Shown: one piece after another, positions 39,441 to 48,711 of the stretch
Layout: the number at the start of each line of letters is the position of its first letter
How positions within the stretch are numbered: the first letter of the stretch is position 1
Source: Legionella sp. PATHC035
GTDB taxonomy: Bacteria > Pseudomonadota > Gammaproteobacteria > Legionellales > Legionellaceae
NCBI RefSeq assembly: GCF_026191115.1
Contig: NZ_JAPHOT010000001.1
Span: 1,142,501 to 1,206,500 of the forward strand
Reading direction: 5' to 3'
Length of the DNA stretch: 64,000 nucleotides
Notes under the pieces: model-generated
The model's database searches: none
What the model was told of the DNA's origin: nothing
The model's input: the letters and a program-made list of their open reading frames with translations, nothing else
Made by a program: the position numbers and the translations under genes

Positions 39441-39578
39441 TTAATGCAACACTCCCAAGCCTACAATGCCAGCAATAATCAGGTAAATAGCGACAATATA
39501 ATTTAACAGTCGTGGTAACAGCAGAATTAAAACTCCCGCAATTATTGAAATAATAGGGGTAAGCTGAATAGAAAGCAT
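39441..39578 (-). CDS. DUF3096 family small membrane protein
   Basis: A 45-residue membrane peptide: MLSIQLTPIISIIAGVLILL, LPRLLNYIVAIYLIIAGIVG, LGVLH. LPRLLNYIVAIYLI is the hallmark of DUF3096. Two hydrophobic segments are joined by a PR turn. GGAGGAGAAAAAG before the ATG is a strong ribosome binding site. No function is known. It is a small stand-alone gene between the broken SDR and the 474-residue hydrolase. Confidence 0.82.
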   Translation of the reverse strand: MLSIQLTPIISIIAGVLILLLPRLLNYIVAIYLIIAGIVGLGVLH

Positions 39579-39806
39579 CTTTTTCTCCTCCTTGAACTCG
39601 ATATATTCAGTATAGTCCAGCCATTTCAGTGTAACCGAATATTGCTATTGCTAGTCTTCTTGATAGGCAGCCGTCTCAAGTATAAGTCTTGGTTTCAAAT
39701 GGTCATCAAGTTTTTAATTTGACTTAGCTAACTCATTGTAAAATAATCGAGTACCATCGATTGACGGAACAAACCCTTTTGTTACATTGATAAGCTAAGG
39801 AGAGTT

Positions 39807-41231
39807 ATGATTGTTATCTTTGTCCACGGTTGGAGTGTCACACATACCAATACTTATGGAGAGCTTCCTCAATGGCTTGAACGTCAAAGCAATGATGGAG
39901 CGCTGGATATTCAAGTAGGTAACATCTATCTTGGACGTTATATCAGCTTTAACGATACAGTAACAGTCGACGATATAGCCCGTGCATTCGATCATGCAAT
40001 ACGCGATGAAATTGCGGATAAGCTAAGAAACGGGGAGCGTTTTGCTTGCATTACTCACTCCACCGGTGGCCCCGTTGTCCGTAAATGGATGGATTTATAC
40101 TTTAAGAATAATCTTGCAAAATGCCCCTTGAGCCATCTAATCATGTTGGCTCCCGCCAATCATGGCTCTGCGCTTGCTCAACTCGGTAAATCAAGACTGA
40201 GTCGTATAAAAAGCTTTTTTGAAGGTATTGAACCGGGGCAGCACGTACTTGATTGGCTTGAACTTGGGAGTGCTATGAGCTGGCAACTCAATGAAAGTTG
40301 GCTTGATTACGATTGCACTGCTCATGGTATCTATTGCTTTGTGCTTACAGGACAGAAAATTGATCGCCAACTTTATGATGCGCTTAATTCCTATACCGGC
40401 GAGGTCGGATCGGATGGAGTAGTACGAGTAGCGGCTGCAAATATGAATTACAGTCTATTAAAGTTACATCAAGAGGGAAATAACGGAGAAAGTCTTGTGG
40501 TTGCGAAAATGACACGGGCACGGACGATGGCTTTCGGCGTTCTTCCTGGATGTTCGCATTCCGGTAAAAAAATGGGAATTATTCGCAGTATTACTATGGC
40601 CAATGCTGCTACTCACCCTACGGCGATATGGGTCTTAAAATGCCTTCAAGTAAAGACTCGTGACGCCTACAATACTTTGGCAAAAGAACTCAATAAGATG
40701 ACCGAAGAAACGCAAAAAAATGAACGTATAGAACTGATGAAAACACTTATTTATAAGCGCGAATTTATTACTAATCGCTACTCGATGATTATATTTCGAC
40801 TTATTGATGACCGGGGCAATCATCTTGACGATTATGACCTTTACCTCACTGCAGGCCCCCAATATAGTGAGTATGCGCTTCCGGTGGGTTTCTTCGTCGA
40901 TCGTCAGCAAAACCAGCATGATCGTGGAAAACTGACCTATTTTCTTGACTACGATATCATGGAGGCAGGGATCAATACGCCGAAAATGCAAGGTAATCTG
41001 GGATTTCGTATCAAGGCACACCCTGAAGCAAGCAGCCAAGCCCTTGCCTATTACAGGTTACTTGATTTTCATTCCTCACTCGCTGACATTAACAAAATTC
41101 TTCATCCGAATGAAACAGTAATGGTCGAAATCATGCTTCAACGACGGGTAGATAGGGCTGTCTCCCGTATCACTAACAACCTCACTCCGGCAAAAATCAG
41201 TGCACAACCGACCGGAAAAATAGTCAAATGA
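39807..41231 (+). CDS. Alpha/beta hydrolase with extra C-terminal domain, lipase-like
   Basis: A 474-residue protein whose N-terminal 280 residues form an alpha/beta hydrolase: VIFVHGWS oxyanion motif at the start, nucleophile S85 in ITHSTGGPV, then MLAPANHGSALAQLG typical of lipases. The arrangement recalls bacterial phospholipase-type effectors and PGAP1-like lipases. The C-terminal 170 residues (from about 300) look like a separate beta-rich domain of unknown type (YDLYLTAGPQYSEYALPVGF). There is no signal peptide. Activity on lipid is inferred from the motifs. Confidence 0.8.
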   Translation: MIVIFVHGWSVTHTNTYGELPQWLERQSNDGALDIQVGNIYLGRYISFNDTVTVDDIARAFDHAIRDEIADKLRNGERFACITHSTGGPVVRKWMDLYFKNNLAKCPLSHLIMLAPANHGSALAQLGKSRLSRIKSFFEGIEPGQHVLDWLELGSAMSWQLNESWLDYDCTAHGIYCFVLTGQKIDRQLYDALNSYTGEVGSDGVVRVAAANMNYSLLKLHQEGNNGESLVVAKMTRARTMAFGVLPGCSHSGKKMGIIRSITMANAATHPTAIWVLKCLQVKTRDAYNTLAKELNKMTEETQKNERIELMKTLIYKREFITNRYSMIIFRLIDDRGNHLDDYDLYLTAGPQYSEYALPVGFFVDRQQNQHDRGKLTYFLDYDIMEAGINTPKMQGNLGFRIKAHPEASSQALAYYRLLDFHSSLADINKILHPNETVMVEIMLQRRVDRAVSRITNNLTPAKISAQPTGKIVK

Positions 41232-41458
41232 CAACAAACGTTTCAGTGACACAATCCAATATCTTTTGGAGTGCAAGAGTGAAAAATTAATGAAGGAGCT
41301 TATCCTTAAGTTGTTAAATAATGCCCATTTGGGGTCTTTATATCAATTTTCTATGGTTTCGCTGGCTTCTAAGTTTCGGTGACCATGGCTATTGATTTGC
41401 TAATTTGTCTTATTCAAAATTTAAATAGGAAAAAAGCAAGGCCTTCCCCAATGACAAT

Positions 41459-42139
41459 CTACGATATCATACTTCCAACAACTGCAATGGCTCCCAGAGT
41501 GACAATACTCAGATTCAAAAAATTGTCGCATGCAGTTTGCGAACGCCTGTTTTGGGGGCTAAAAAAAGTAATATCCTTGCTCTGGCGCTCAGGCGATGAT
41601 TCAACTATTTTCATATCTCTTTTTAAAATATCTTCTGTCCACTTATTTATGTGCTCCATAGTCACTGTATGTGGGCTAGCTTTGAATACAATAAGTTGAA
41701 TCAGTTCAATAGGAAGAAGGGGCAGAGAATCGAGGCGATTGCTTGCCAATGCAAACAAAGTAACCTTGAGTTGATTTATGAAGTTTTTCCTTTGCTGCAC
41801 CATGTCACTTTCAATATAAATAGACTCCTTTTTTTTGTGTTGTATTGTAATCTCTAATCCCGTTTTAAACTCCTCTTTTGTGAAATAGTGCATTAAAGGT
41901 TTTCCCTTAATATTTTTGTCGTGAGAGGCGACAGGAAAGGTAACCCTATAATCAATATGGATTGAGTTTTTGCGGTTTAGGGTAGGCCATCCAGAGGATT
42001 GTCGAACAGAGTTTGAAAGCCGACCGACCACAAACTCTCCAAATAGATGACGACCGATTAATCGATTTAAACTATGCTCACTCGCATTATCGTCAAGAGT
42101 ACCAATAACAATTCCATTAAATTTAATTGTAAACATCAT
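41459..42139 (-). CDS. Orphan protein with LPxEL motif and C-terminal membrane segment
   Basis: A 226-residue protein not recognised as any family. Residues 1-110 look beta-rich and 110-200 helical. LPLLPIELIQLIVFKAS at about 139-155 resembles the short LPxEL motif seen in Legionella F-box-like proteins. NLSIVTLGAIAVVGSMIS at the very end is a possible tail-anchor membrane segment. No signal peptide is present. An effector targeted to a host membrane is one possibility. An antisense open frame at 41379-41699 has no support. Confidence 0.65.
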   Translation of the reverse strand: MMFTIKFNGIVIGTLDDNASEHSLNRLIGRHLFGEFVVGRLSNSVRQSSGWPTLNRKNSIHIDYRVTFPVASHDKNIKGKPLMHYFTKEEFKTGLEITIQHKKKESIYIESDMVQQRKNFINQLKVTLFALASNRLDSLPLLPIELIQLIVFKASPHTVTMEHINKWTEDILKRDMKIVESSPERQSKDITFFSPQNRRSQTACDNFLNLSIVTLGAIAVVGSMIS

Positions 42140-42487
42140 AAATCTCTATTAATCACTGTTCTGATTTAAAATTCAGAGCAAGAATTCCAACTCATTCAAG
42201 CCTATCTGTCAACAGTGTGTTTAATTTAAATCCTTTTTTGGACTTAATACTTGTTTATTGGCAAGCTCCTGTGTTCTGTGACTCATCAAGAGCCGTGCGC
42301 AGGGGCACACATTGCCTTTTGCTTCAGATAGGAAAAAAAAGATAACCAAAGCTTGAGTACTTTGATAGGAGAACGTTTGAATTAAAATTAAAAAACTCGG
42401 TCTAAATATAGGTAGGAAAAATGACCGTTGAAAGCTTGAAACGTATTGCTGTCCGTTATATGAATAAAAATTTTAGTCCCTAGTGTA
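42140..42487. other. Intergenic stretch, no gene recognised
   Basis: About 350 bases without a supported gene. A 20-codon frame begins at 42421 (MTVESLKRIAVRY) with AGG nearby, but it is too short to call. No hairpin with T-tract, repeat or insertion-sequence remnant was identified. Confidence 0.5.
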
Positions 42488-42700
42488 TCAATGACTTTTA
42501 TCATTTTGTCCCTCGCCTTGTTGGATGCCTTTCTCTAAATTATCCTTTTCAATTTGATTCGCATCATCAAGTTTTTGTTTTGTTTGCTCAAGGATATTAT
42601 TGGTTTGAGCTTTATTAGGGACCTTGGGGGCTTCATCACTGAAGGCGGAATTGAACATTGAAATTAAAGTGAATAAAAATGCCAGCGACAAACGACTCAT
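42488..42700 (-). CDS. Small exported orphan protein
   Basis: A 70-residue protein with a clear signal peptide (LSLAFLFTLISMFNSAFS, cleavage near residue 21) and a short, very polar mature part rich in Gln, Asn, Lys and Glu (KLDDANQIEKDNLEKGIQQG). It resembles small periplasmic proteins of unknown role. It is isolated from its neighbours by more than 200 bases on each side. The signal peptide is the main reason to accept it. Confidence 0.65.
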   Translation of the reverse strand: MSRLSLAFLFTLISMFNSAFSDEAPKVPNKAQTNNILEQTKQKLDDANQIEKDNLEKGIQQGEGQNDKSH

Positions 42701-42952
42701 TGCCTTACTCCAAATAAAAACTTTATAAAAAAAGTATAGGAATTAAATCTGGTTTTACAACATGAAATCTAAGTGCGTACGGTAACAAGGTAAGTAGAAT
42801 CCCGCCCATTCTTACAACCAGTAGTACACTCGCAGGTACTATGGTGCCACCTACCCTAAACGAAAATTAGAGCCAGTGTATCTGATTCAAAGAGGTTGCT
42901 ATTTATTAGGGTTTAGAGCACACTTCGCTTCCATTTAGGCGGTAAATACTAC

Positions 42953-43495
42953 ATGAAAGATAAACAATGCATCAATTTTTCCTATCTTTTTTCTGGCCCC
43001 AACAATAAACCTGTAATTTTTATCACCAACGCTCCTAACAATGAACGGGGGTCGAGTTTATATTTAGTTCATGAAAATGGAACTATACGATGTTCTGGGT
43101 CCAATGAAGGTAAAAGGAAAGCCACTACATTCATCAGACCTTATCTTATTGGGTATCTGACACCGAAGAAACAAAATATGCTCTTCGATGAAGCCTCTAT
43201 AGGACTTTTTCCATTTGAGGCGTGTGCCAAAAGCTATCATGAACTATTGCAAATTAAAAAATGTGGATATGGCCATGAGGGAAATACCATAACAGAAATT
43301 ATCTCGTTTCAAGATTTAATGACCCCCTATTTCACTCCACTGTCTTGGCAAGGCTCAGATAAAGGAGGTACCGATTGGGACATTGCACAACGGGAAATAC
43401 TCGATGCGTGGCAACACGTCAGCTTAAAGAATTATGATTTTAGCAGCGAAGAGCGTCATATAGAACACTCTGAATTCAGGCAATCTGGTATTTAA
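42953..43495 (+). CDS. Orphan protein of unknown function
   Basis: A 180-residue cytosolic-type protein not matched to any family I know. It has no signal peptide or membrane segment and contains five cysteines spread along the chain. TDWDIAQREILDAWQHVSL near the C-terminus is a predicted amphipathic helix. It lies alone between a small exported protein and mltA. The call rests on length, codon character like its neighbours and a plausible start. Confidence 0.65.
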   Translation: MKDKQCINFSYLFSGPNNKPVIFITNAPNNERGSSLYLVHENGTIRCSGSNEGKRKATTFIRPYLIGYLTPKKQNMLFDEASIGLFPFEACAKSYHELLQIKKCGYGHEGNTITEIISFQDLMTPYFTPLSWQGSDKGGTDWDIAQREILDAWQHVSLKNYDFSSEERHIEHSEFRQSGI

Positions 43496-43587
43496 CCGGA
43501 TCAAATCCCAGCTTACTGGGTTTATCCTGCAAAACTCATGCTTCCTCTATTTATGCAGTTGGCAATACATGCAGGAGCATGCTTGAG

Positions 43588-44949
43588 TTAAAGTGATTTC
43601 TTAGCCAATCGAGATAAAATATTTTTTGGAAGCAAGAGCCAATAATGGCCTTCATTTTTCATATGCTCGCCTAGAAATGTTGCAAGCTTCCCAGAACCCC
43701 AATAAATATCACCGCGCATAAACCCACGAATTGCACCGCCTGTATCTTGGGCAATCATCAGACGTTGAAATTGTTTCTCATTGGCTTGATCTTTTTTATC
43801 AGGACGTTTTGTATCCAACCACAGCGGCGCACCAAGCGGAATCCATTTTTTATCCACAGCTAAAGAATAGCCTGGTGTAAGGGCCATCCCTTGAGCGCCA
43901 AGTGCCATAGGCTCTTTTAAATCCTCAAAAAAGACAAACGATTTATTTTTCTGGATAATTGATTTTGCTTTTTCAGGGTGCTTCTCCAAATAACGAATAA
44001 TCGCTGCTTTAGAGGCATTATGGCGATTCATAATCCCTTTATTAATCATTATTTTAGCAATTGAGGTATATGGGGCACCATTTTCACCGGCATATCCTAG
44101 ATATATATTTTCACCATTAGGTAGTTGAATTACCCCTGAACCTTCTATCTCTAAAAAGAGTCGTTCGGCAGGACTATGGATCCATGCAATCACACGTGCT
44201 TTTTTCTTGAGAGCGCCATTATCAATTTGCTCCCGAGTATAGGAAGTTGAATATTTACCTTTTGGCAGCCCATAAATTGGCGTGTTGTATTTAGTGCTTT
44301 TTGTTAAAGTTCCCTTTATTTTAGGCATATAATAGCCGGTAAATAAGCCATGAACGGGTTTCTTTTGCGCAAACTCAATAGGATGAAACCACTTTTCAAA
44401 AAACACTTTTGCTGAATCTTCTGAAACCGACTCCAGGGCTAAGGCCGCCTTACATGCTGGATGCCAATCACGGGCTTTTAATTTGATGTGTTGTGTATTT
44501 ATCGGATGAGATGGTGATTGCTTCAAGAACGTCTCACACGACTTCTGAAATGCTAATAAAGATTTTTTTACATCAGCAGTATCCCAACCTGGCAACTCAT
44601 CGAAAGATACTTTAGTCAAAGCAATATTTCTGCTTTTCATAATAACCTTTCTTGGGGTGTGCATAGGGCGGGCGCTCTTCTTAGCAACCACTATTTTTTT
44701 AGTAGCATGTGCTAATGTTTTAGCACTCTGCGCGATGTGTTCAGCGCTTTGATGTGCTATTTTTTCAGCGTCTTTTTGTAAGGTATTATTTTTTGTCGTA
44801 CCTTTTTTAACCTTTTCGGTTTTAATAACTACCTTTTTCGGAGTTAGTGGGTGCTCATGGAGCTTAGCCTTCTTATAAAGCGTCAATCCAAGAAAACCGA
44901 ATGTAAGACAACTAATACCGATTATTATGTAAATTAATTTCCTACTCAT
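43588..44949 (-). CDS. mltA: Membrane-bound lytic murein transglycosylase A
   Basis: Cleaves the MurNAc-GlcNAc bond of peptidoglycan to form 1,6-anhydro ends. The MltA barrel is visible: GLFTGYYMPKIKGTLTKS, ERLFLEIEGSGVIQL, MALGAQGMALTPGYSLAVD, and QDTGGAIRGFMRGDIYWGSG containing the catalytic Asp. The N-terminus is a transmembrane anchor (LIYIIIGISCLTFGFLGLTL) followed by about 100 Lys/Ala-rich residues rather than a lipobox, which differs from E. coli. The ATG at 44949 is preferred, three codons inside the longest frame. Confidence 0.92.
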   Translation of the reverse strand: MSRKLIYIIIGISCLTFGFLGLTLYKKAKLHEHPLTPKKVVIKTEKVKKGTTKNNTLQKDAEKIAHQSAEHIAQSAKTLAHATKKIVVAKKSARPMHTPRKVIMKSRNIALTKVSFDELPGWDTADVKKSLLAFQKSCETFLKQSPSHPINTQHIKLKARDWHPACKAALALESVSEDSAKVFFEKWFHPIEFAQKKPVHGLFTGYYMPKIKGTLTKSTKYNTPIYGLPKGKYSTSYTREQIDNGALKKKARVIAWIHSPAERLFLEIEGSGVIQLPNGENIYLGYAGENGAPYTSIAKIMINKGIMNRHNASKAAIIRYLEKHPEKAKSIIQKNKSFVFFEDLKEPMALGAQGMALTPGYSLAVDKKWIPLGAPLWLDTKRPDKKDQANEKQFQRLMIAQDTGGAIRGFMRGDIYWGSGKLATFLGEHMKNEGHYWLLLPKNILSRLAKKSL

Positions 44950-45094
44950 AGCGAGCAAGGTTTACATAAGATGAAATTTAAATCAACACTTTTTAGTGTT
45001 TTTACTACAAAATTTGATCTTATTGAATTAAATTTAATCTATTTTTATTAAAAAAGTACGGGAAAAACTGGAGATTCACGAAAATATCTTTGCT

Positions 45095-45126
45095 CAAAAA
45101 GCGCCAAAAAGAGGCATTTTGGCGCC
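45095..45126 (-). terminator. Terminator of the disulfide oxidoreductase gene
   Basis: On the minus strand GCGCCAAAA / TTTTGGCGC form a perfect nine-base-pair stem with a seven-base loop (45101-45125), followed by TTTTTG. It lies about 80 bases past the stop of the minus-strand oxidoreductase. Confidence 0.8.
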
Positions 45127-45203
45127 TTATAACCTGTTTTTTATTGTCCTTATTTCGGGATGCTCCTACACGTTCAAGGGCACGCATCGTTCACGTAATA
45201 GAC

Positions 45204-46598
45204 TCATGTCACCGAGGCAAACCACAGATTAATACTCTCAACAAGGGTAGGATGGGCAAACATTACATCACGTAATTGCTGATAAGGCATACCCACTTCC
45301 ATCGCCAATTGGATTACCCCAAGTATTTCACCAGCCTCAGCACAGAAGATGGATACACCTAAAATATGATCTGTTTTTGCATCAATAACCGCTTTTAAAA
45401 GACCCGTTGTTTCCCCTTGTGTTTTCGCCCTCGGAATAACCGCAGCGGGAATTTTTGCGATTTTTAAACTATGGCCTTGAGCAAGCGCTTGAGTTTCTGT
45501 TAGACCAATACGAGCAAGTTCCGGATCAAGAAATACTGTATAAGGAATAAGTCGTCCTTGAACGGAACGCTTATTTTGAGGGTTTTGCAGATTATGTTTT
45601 GCTAACCGATAATCATCTAAAGATAAATGCGTAAATTGAGCCCCACCCTTTACGTCCCCTAAAGCCCAAATGCCTTCAGCTGAAGTTTCGAGATAATCAT
45701 TTACTCTAATAAAACCACGTTCATCTAGCTGAACCCCTGTTTTCTCTACATTTAATCCTGCCGTATTTGCTGTACGTCCCACCGCAATCAGTACGTCACT
45801 CCCACGAATCAGCGCGGGTTCTCCATTCTGATTTACATCGACAAGTACTTCGCCATGTTCTTCTCGAATGCCATTAATTTTAGTATTAAGAGCAAAATGA
45901 ATCCCTTCTTTAGTTAAAGTATTAAGAACTTGTTCAGCAATATCTCTATCTTCACGACCAAGAAACTTGCTATCCGCCTCGATTACTGTAACCGCTGCCC
46001 CCAATCGTCGAAATAATTGAGCAAACTCTAAACCAATATATCCACCACCAACAATAAGCAAATGCTTCGGCACTTTATTGACATTCATTAAGCTGTCATT
46101 GGTATGATATTTTATTTTGTCAAGGCCTGGAATTGGAGGTATAAGAGGTAAGGCACCGGTATTAATAAAAATTTTGTCCGCGGTAATTTCCACCACCTTT
46201 TTACCATCACGTGGTGATGACAAAAGAACCTCAATTGTCTTAGGTCCTATGAAGTGTCCACGCCCCAGCATCAGATCCATTCCTGAATCCAAAAATTGTT
46301 TTAAATTAGCTTCTCGCATTGCATGAACTACAGCATCTTTACGAGCTCGAATTGCTTTAAAATCGACGGGGGCAAGAGTAGCCTCTAGACCATAATCTGA
46401 TGCTGAACGGCAATAGTGTGCAATCTTTGCAGATTGTACGAGCGTTTTTGTAGGGATACACGCCACATTAATGCAAGTACCGCCAATTTGGTTGTCTTCA
46501 ACCATGGCAACCCGTTGTCCAGTTTTGGCCAGCTCAACAGCCAGAGTTTTACCTCCTTTGCCACCACCTAAAACAATCACATCAAATTTTAATGCCAT
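45204..46598 (-). CDS. FAD-dependent pyridine nucleotide-disulfide oxidoreductase
   Basis: A 464-residue class I flavoprotein related to dihydrolipoyl dehydrogenase, mercuric reductase and RclA. The FAD Rossmann motif VIVLGGGKGGKTLAVELA, redox-active C42 and C47 (GGTCINVACIPTK), NAD motif IVGGGYIGLEFAQLFRRLG and the C-terminal FAHPTLVES with the base His are all present. It is not next to any 2-oxoacid dehydrogenase, so a dedicated Lpd role is unlikely; there is no extra N-terminal metal-binding domain of MerA. Substrate is unknown; oxidative-stress reduction is possible. Confidence 0.88.
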   Translation of the reverse strand: MALKFDVIVLGGGKGGKTLAVELAKTGQRVAMVEDNQIGGTCINVACIPTKTLVQSAKIAHYCRSASDYGLEATLAPVDFKAIRARKDAVVHAMREANLKQFLDSGMDLMLGRGHFIGPKTIEVLLSSPRDGKKVVEITADKIFINTGALPLIPPIPGLDKIKYHTNDSLMNVNKVPKHLLIVGGGYIGLEFAQLFRRLGAAVTVIEADSKFLGREDRDIAEQVLNTLTKEGIHFALNTKINGIREEHGEVLVDVNQNGEPALIRGSDVLIAVGRTANTAGLNVEKTGVQLDERGFIRVNDYLETSAEGIWALGDVKGGAQFTHLSLDDYRLAKHNLQNPQNKRSVQGRLIPYTVFLDPELARIGLTETQALAQGHSLKIAKIPAAVIPRAKTQGETTGLLKAVIDAKTDHILGVSIFCAEAGEILGVIQLAMEVGMPYQQLRDVMFAHPTLVESINLWFASVT

Positions 46599-46657
46599 GA
46601 TTATTCCTTAAATTATAATGAATTAATCCAATTTTCTGTCTCAATTAAATGATGAGC

Positions 46658-47467
46658 TCAGAAATTATTGTTTTTTGAACTCTCTCCAATTTTTATGCTG
46701 GATTGAATGGGTAAGTTATTTAAGGTCTTATACAGTCGATTAAAGGGTGCATCCGATACCTTGACCCAACCCGAATATGGAAAACTTAGAACACTAATAG
46801 CAGTCATGTAAATGGCTAGAAAAATGCATAAAATATACAGAAAAGGATGTCCCTGCAAACTCGACTCCAAAGAATAAATACCAATTATAAAGAAGGCACC
46901 TAAAAAAATAATCAGATACCAGGCATTAGGAATTGCTGGATTGAGCATATTCAAACGAAAATCACGATACTGAGTAGCCTGATTCCATGCAGAAACCGCA
47001 CTTTGGTAAAAATTAGCAACAGAAGCTTTAGGTTGATAGTGCAACAAGATACGATACAAGCTGTCACCTATTCCTTGCGTTGTTTTTCCTTCCTCCCCCA
47101 ATGACATAGCGACTAGATCATCATTTACAATAGACGAAATATATAAGCTTAAATTTTTTATGACTTTTTGTTGAATCTCAGGAGGAAAAGCTCGAGCGCT
47201 TTGGGCAGTAATATACAATTGGGAAGCTTCCGTATTAACAAGTTCATAAGTTTTTTGATAATTAGTCCATAAAATATAAATAACAAAACCTAAAAAAATA
47301 CTATAAAAAGCACCGATACTCCCAACAATATCCATTGCAGTGTCTTCTGCATCCTTGGTGAGCTTGCGTTTAAAATGGAAAACTACTTTGCTAAGCAAAA
47401 GAAAAATAATGAGATAAAAAAGAAATATGAATGTGGGAAAACAATGATTCATCAGACTGTGCATCAC
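46658..47467 (-). CDS. DUF4239 (bestrophin-like) membrane protein
   Basis: A 269-residue inner-membrane protein with two N-terminal segments (about 10-30 and 50-70), a soluble region of about 100 residues and two C-terminal segments (around 185-235). The pattern DAEDTAMDIVGSIGAFYSIFLGF followed by AWYLIIFLGAFFIIGIYSL fits DUF4239, a family related to bestrophin-like channels. Function is unknown. It is upstream of the oxidoreductase on the same strand by about 60 bases, so co-transcription is possible. Confidence 0.8.
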   Translation of the reverse strand: MMHSLMNHCFPTFIFLFYLIIFLLLSKVVFHFKRKLTKDAEDTAMDIVGSIGAFYSIFLGFVIYILWTNYQKTYELVNTEASQLYITAQSARAFPPEIQQKVIKNLSLYISSIVNDDLVAMSLGEEGKTTQGIGDSLYRILLHYQPKASVANFYQSAVSAWNQATQYRDFRLNMLNPAIPNAWYLIIFLGAFFIIGIYSLESSLQGHPFLYILCIFLAIYMTAISVLSFPYSGWVKVSDAPFNRLYKTLNNLPIQSSIKIGESSKNNNF

Positions 47468-47701
47468 TCAACAACTCCTGTAAATAAATTATGCCTGACA
47501 TCAAAATGATCGATTAACTAATCCTTATCCTGCCTATTGGTCATTAAATCCAATTTGATAAAACGCTCATCATTCTAATACGTGTTACCACGAAGATTCT
47601 CCTGATTTGGATATCACATTTCATCATGAATTCACATTCCAGACATTGGAGAGTCCTCATTAGATTCGGGATGACGTATCACCGTGAAGACACCATTTAA
47701 A

Positions 47702-47760
47702 GATTAAAAATTAATCCTCTGTTTTTAATTCTAGCTATAAAACAGAGGAATCGCTTTTTT
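47702..47760. terminator. Bidirectional hairpin terminator
   Basis: A perfect 11-base-pair stem TCCTCTGTTTT (47715-47725) / AAAACAGAGGA (47739-47749). Reading plus, it is followed by ATCGC and six T; reading minus, by TTAATTTTTAA. The minus reading terminates the outer-membrane protein gene. No annotated plus-strand gene precedes it. Bases 47468-47701 hold nothing else that I recognise. Confidence 0.7.
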
Positions 47761-47834
47761 CTATAAATTTTATGATGCAGCATTCAATATAACGTGATGG
47801 TTCATAGAACAGAAAAGTCTGCATCAGAAAAAAA

Positions 47835-48623
47835 TCAGTCTGCTTTCTGAAGCGCAAAATTTGCTGTGATATTAATGGTGCCTATCCCATAATTGTTGCT
47901 ATTTGAGTTAGTCGTCGTGACCAAAGTATTTGAATTATTCTTATTAAAATTGACTGTAGAAAGATATCGGAAATCAAGACCAAGGGTGGTAAAGTCGTCA
48001 AGATAATAATTGAATCCAACGATCCCTTGAATTGCGAAGCCGTTGTTTGAGGTATCCACAGTTTGCGAGACAATCGGTGAACAAGTACCTAAAGAAATAC
48101 ATTGGTTATTACTGTGAAATAAAGCATGGTTTTTAATAATAGCGCCCCCCAAACCTAATCCCACATAAGGGACAAAGTTGACGTTAGGATCGCTGGACAA
48201 AAAGTCATAAAACGTATTGAAAAGACCGTAAATACCCGCGGTGTAACCATTAAAACCCAGACCGGTTTCTTCGATAAAAGCAGAACAGTTCCCATTAGGA
48301 CCCAAGACATCGGGGCTGATCAGAGTACAAGAGCCTGTACTGAATGAACCGAAATTGTTCAGATTAAAAAGAAACTCCCCCTCTAATCGAAAATTTTTTA
48401 TTTTGTAGCCTAAAGAAGCACCGCCTCCACCACCGATGACACTCAACTTAACTGAACCATTGTACGTATTTCCATCAGGGAGTGTCACACTAAGATTAGT
48501 ATTGGGCGCATAGCTTAGTTGGCCCAGTAAACCCAAATAAATTCCTTGAACAGGCTCTGCACAAAAGGCATTGCTCGTTGCCGCCAAACCCAATATAAAT
48601 CCAAATTTAATCATCTGTCTCAT
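47835..48623 (-). CDS. Outer-membrane beta-barrel protein
   Basis: A 262-residue exported protein with signal peptide FGFILGLAATSNAFCA. The mature part alternates short amphipathic strands and glycine-rich turns (GGGGGASLGYKIKNFRLEGEF, VPYVGLGLGGAI, TTLGLDFRYLS), typical of eight-stranded barrels of the OmpA/OmpW type. Loops are rich in Asn and Ser, including an NNSNTLVTTTNSNSNNYG run. Two cysteine pairs occur in loops. The ATG at 48623 has AGGA six bases before it. Specific function is not predictable. Confidence 0.82.
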   Translation of the reverse strand: MRQMIKFGFILGLAATSNAFCAEPVQGIYLGLLGQLSYAPNTNLSVTLPDGNTYNGSVKLSVIGGGGGASLGYKIKNFRLEGEFLFNLNNFGSFSTGSCTLISPDVLGPNGNCSAFIEETGLGFNGYTAGIYGLFNTFYDFLSSDPNVNFVPYVGLGLGGAIIKNHALFHSNNQCISLGTCSPIVSQTVDTSNNGFAIQGIVGFNYYLDDFTTLGLDFRYLSTVNFNKNNSNTLVTTTNSNSNNYGIGTINITANFALQKAD

Positions 48624-48711
48624 TCTATATCCTATATTTATCCGAAGGACAAAGTGCAATAATTTTTGCATAGTAAAAGGCTATATGAAAGCACAATGCC
48701 GATGCAAATTT

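Noticed and set aside
41379-41699. A 106-codon plus-strand frame opposite the LPxEL orphan
   Set aside because: The minus-strand frame is longer and has a coherent hydrophobic C-terminus; the plus frame starts without a ribosome site.
42421-42483. A 20-codon plus-strand frame with AGG upstream
   Set aside because: Too short and without a recognisable signature; chance is as likely.
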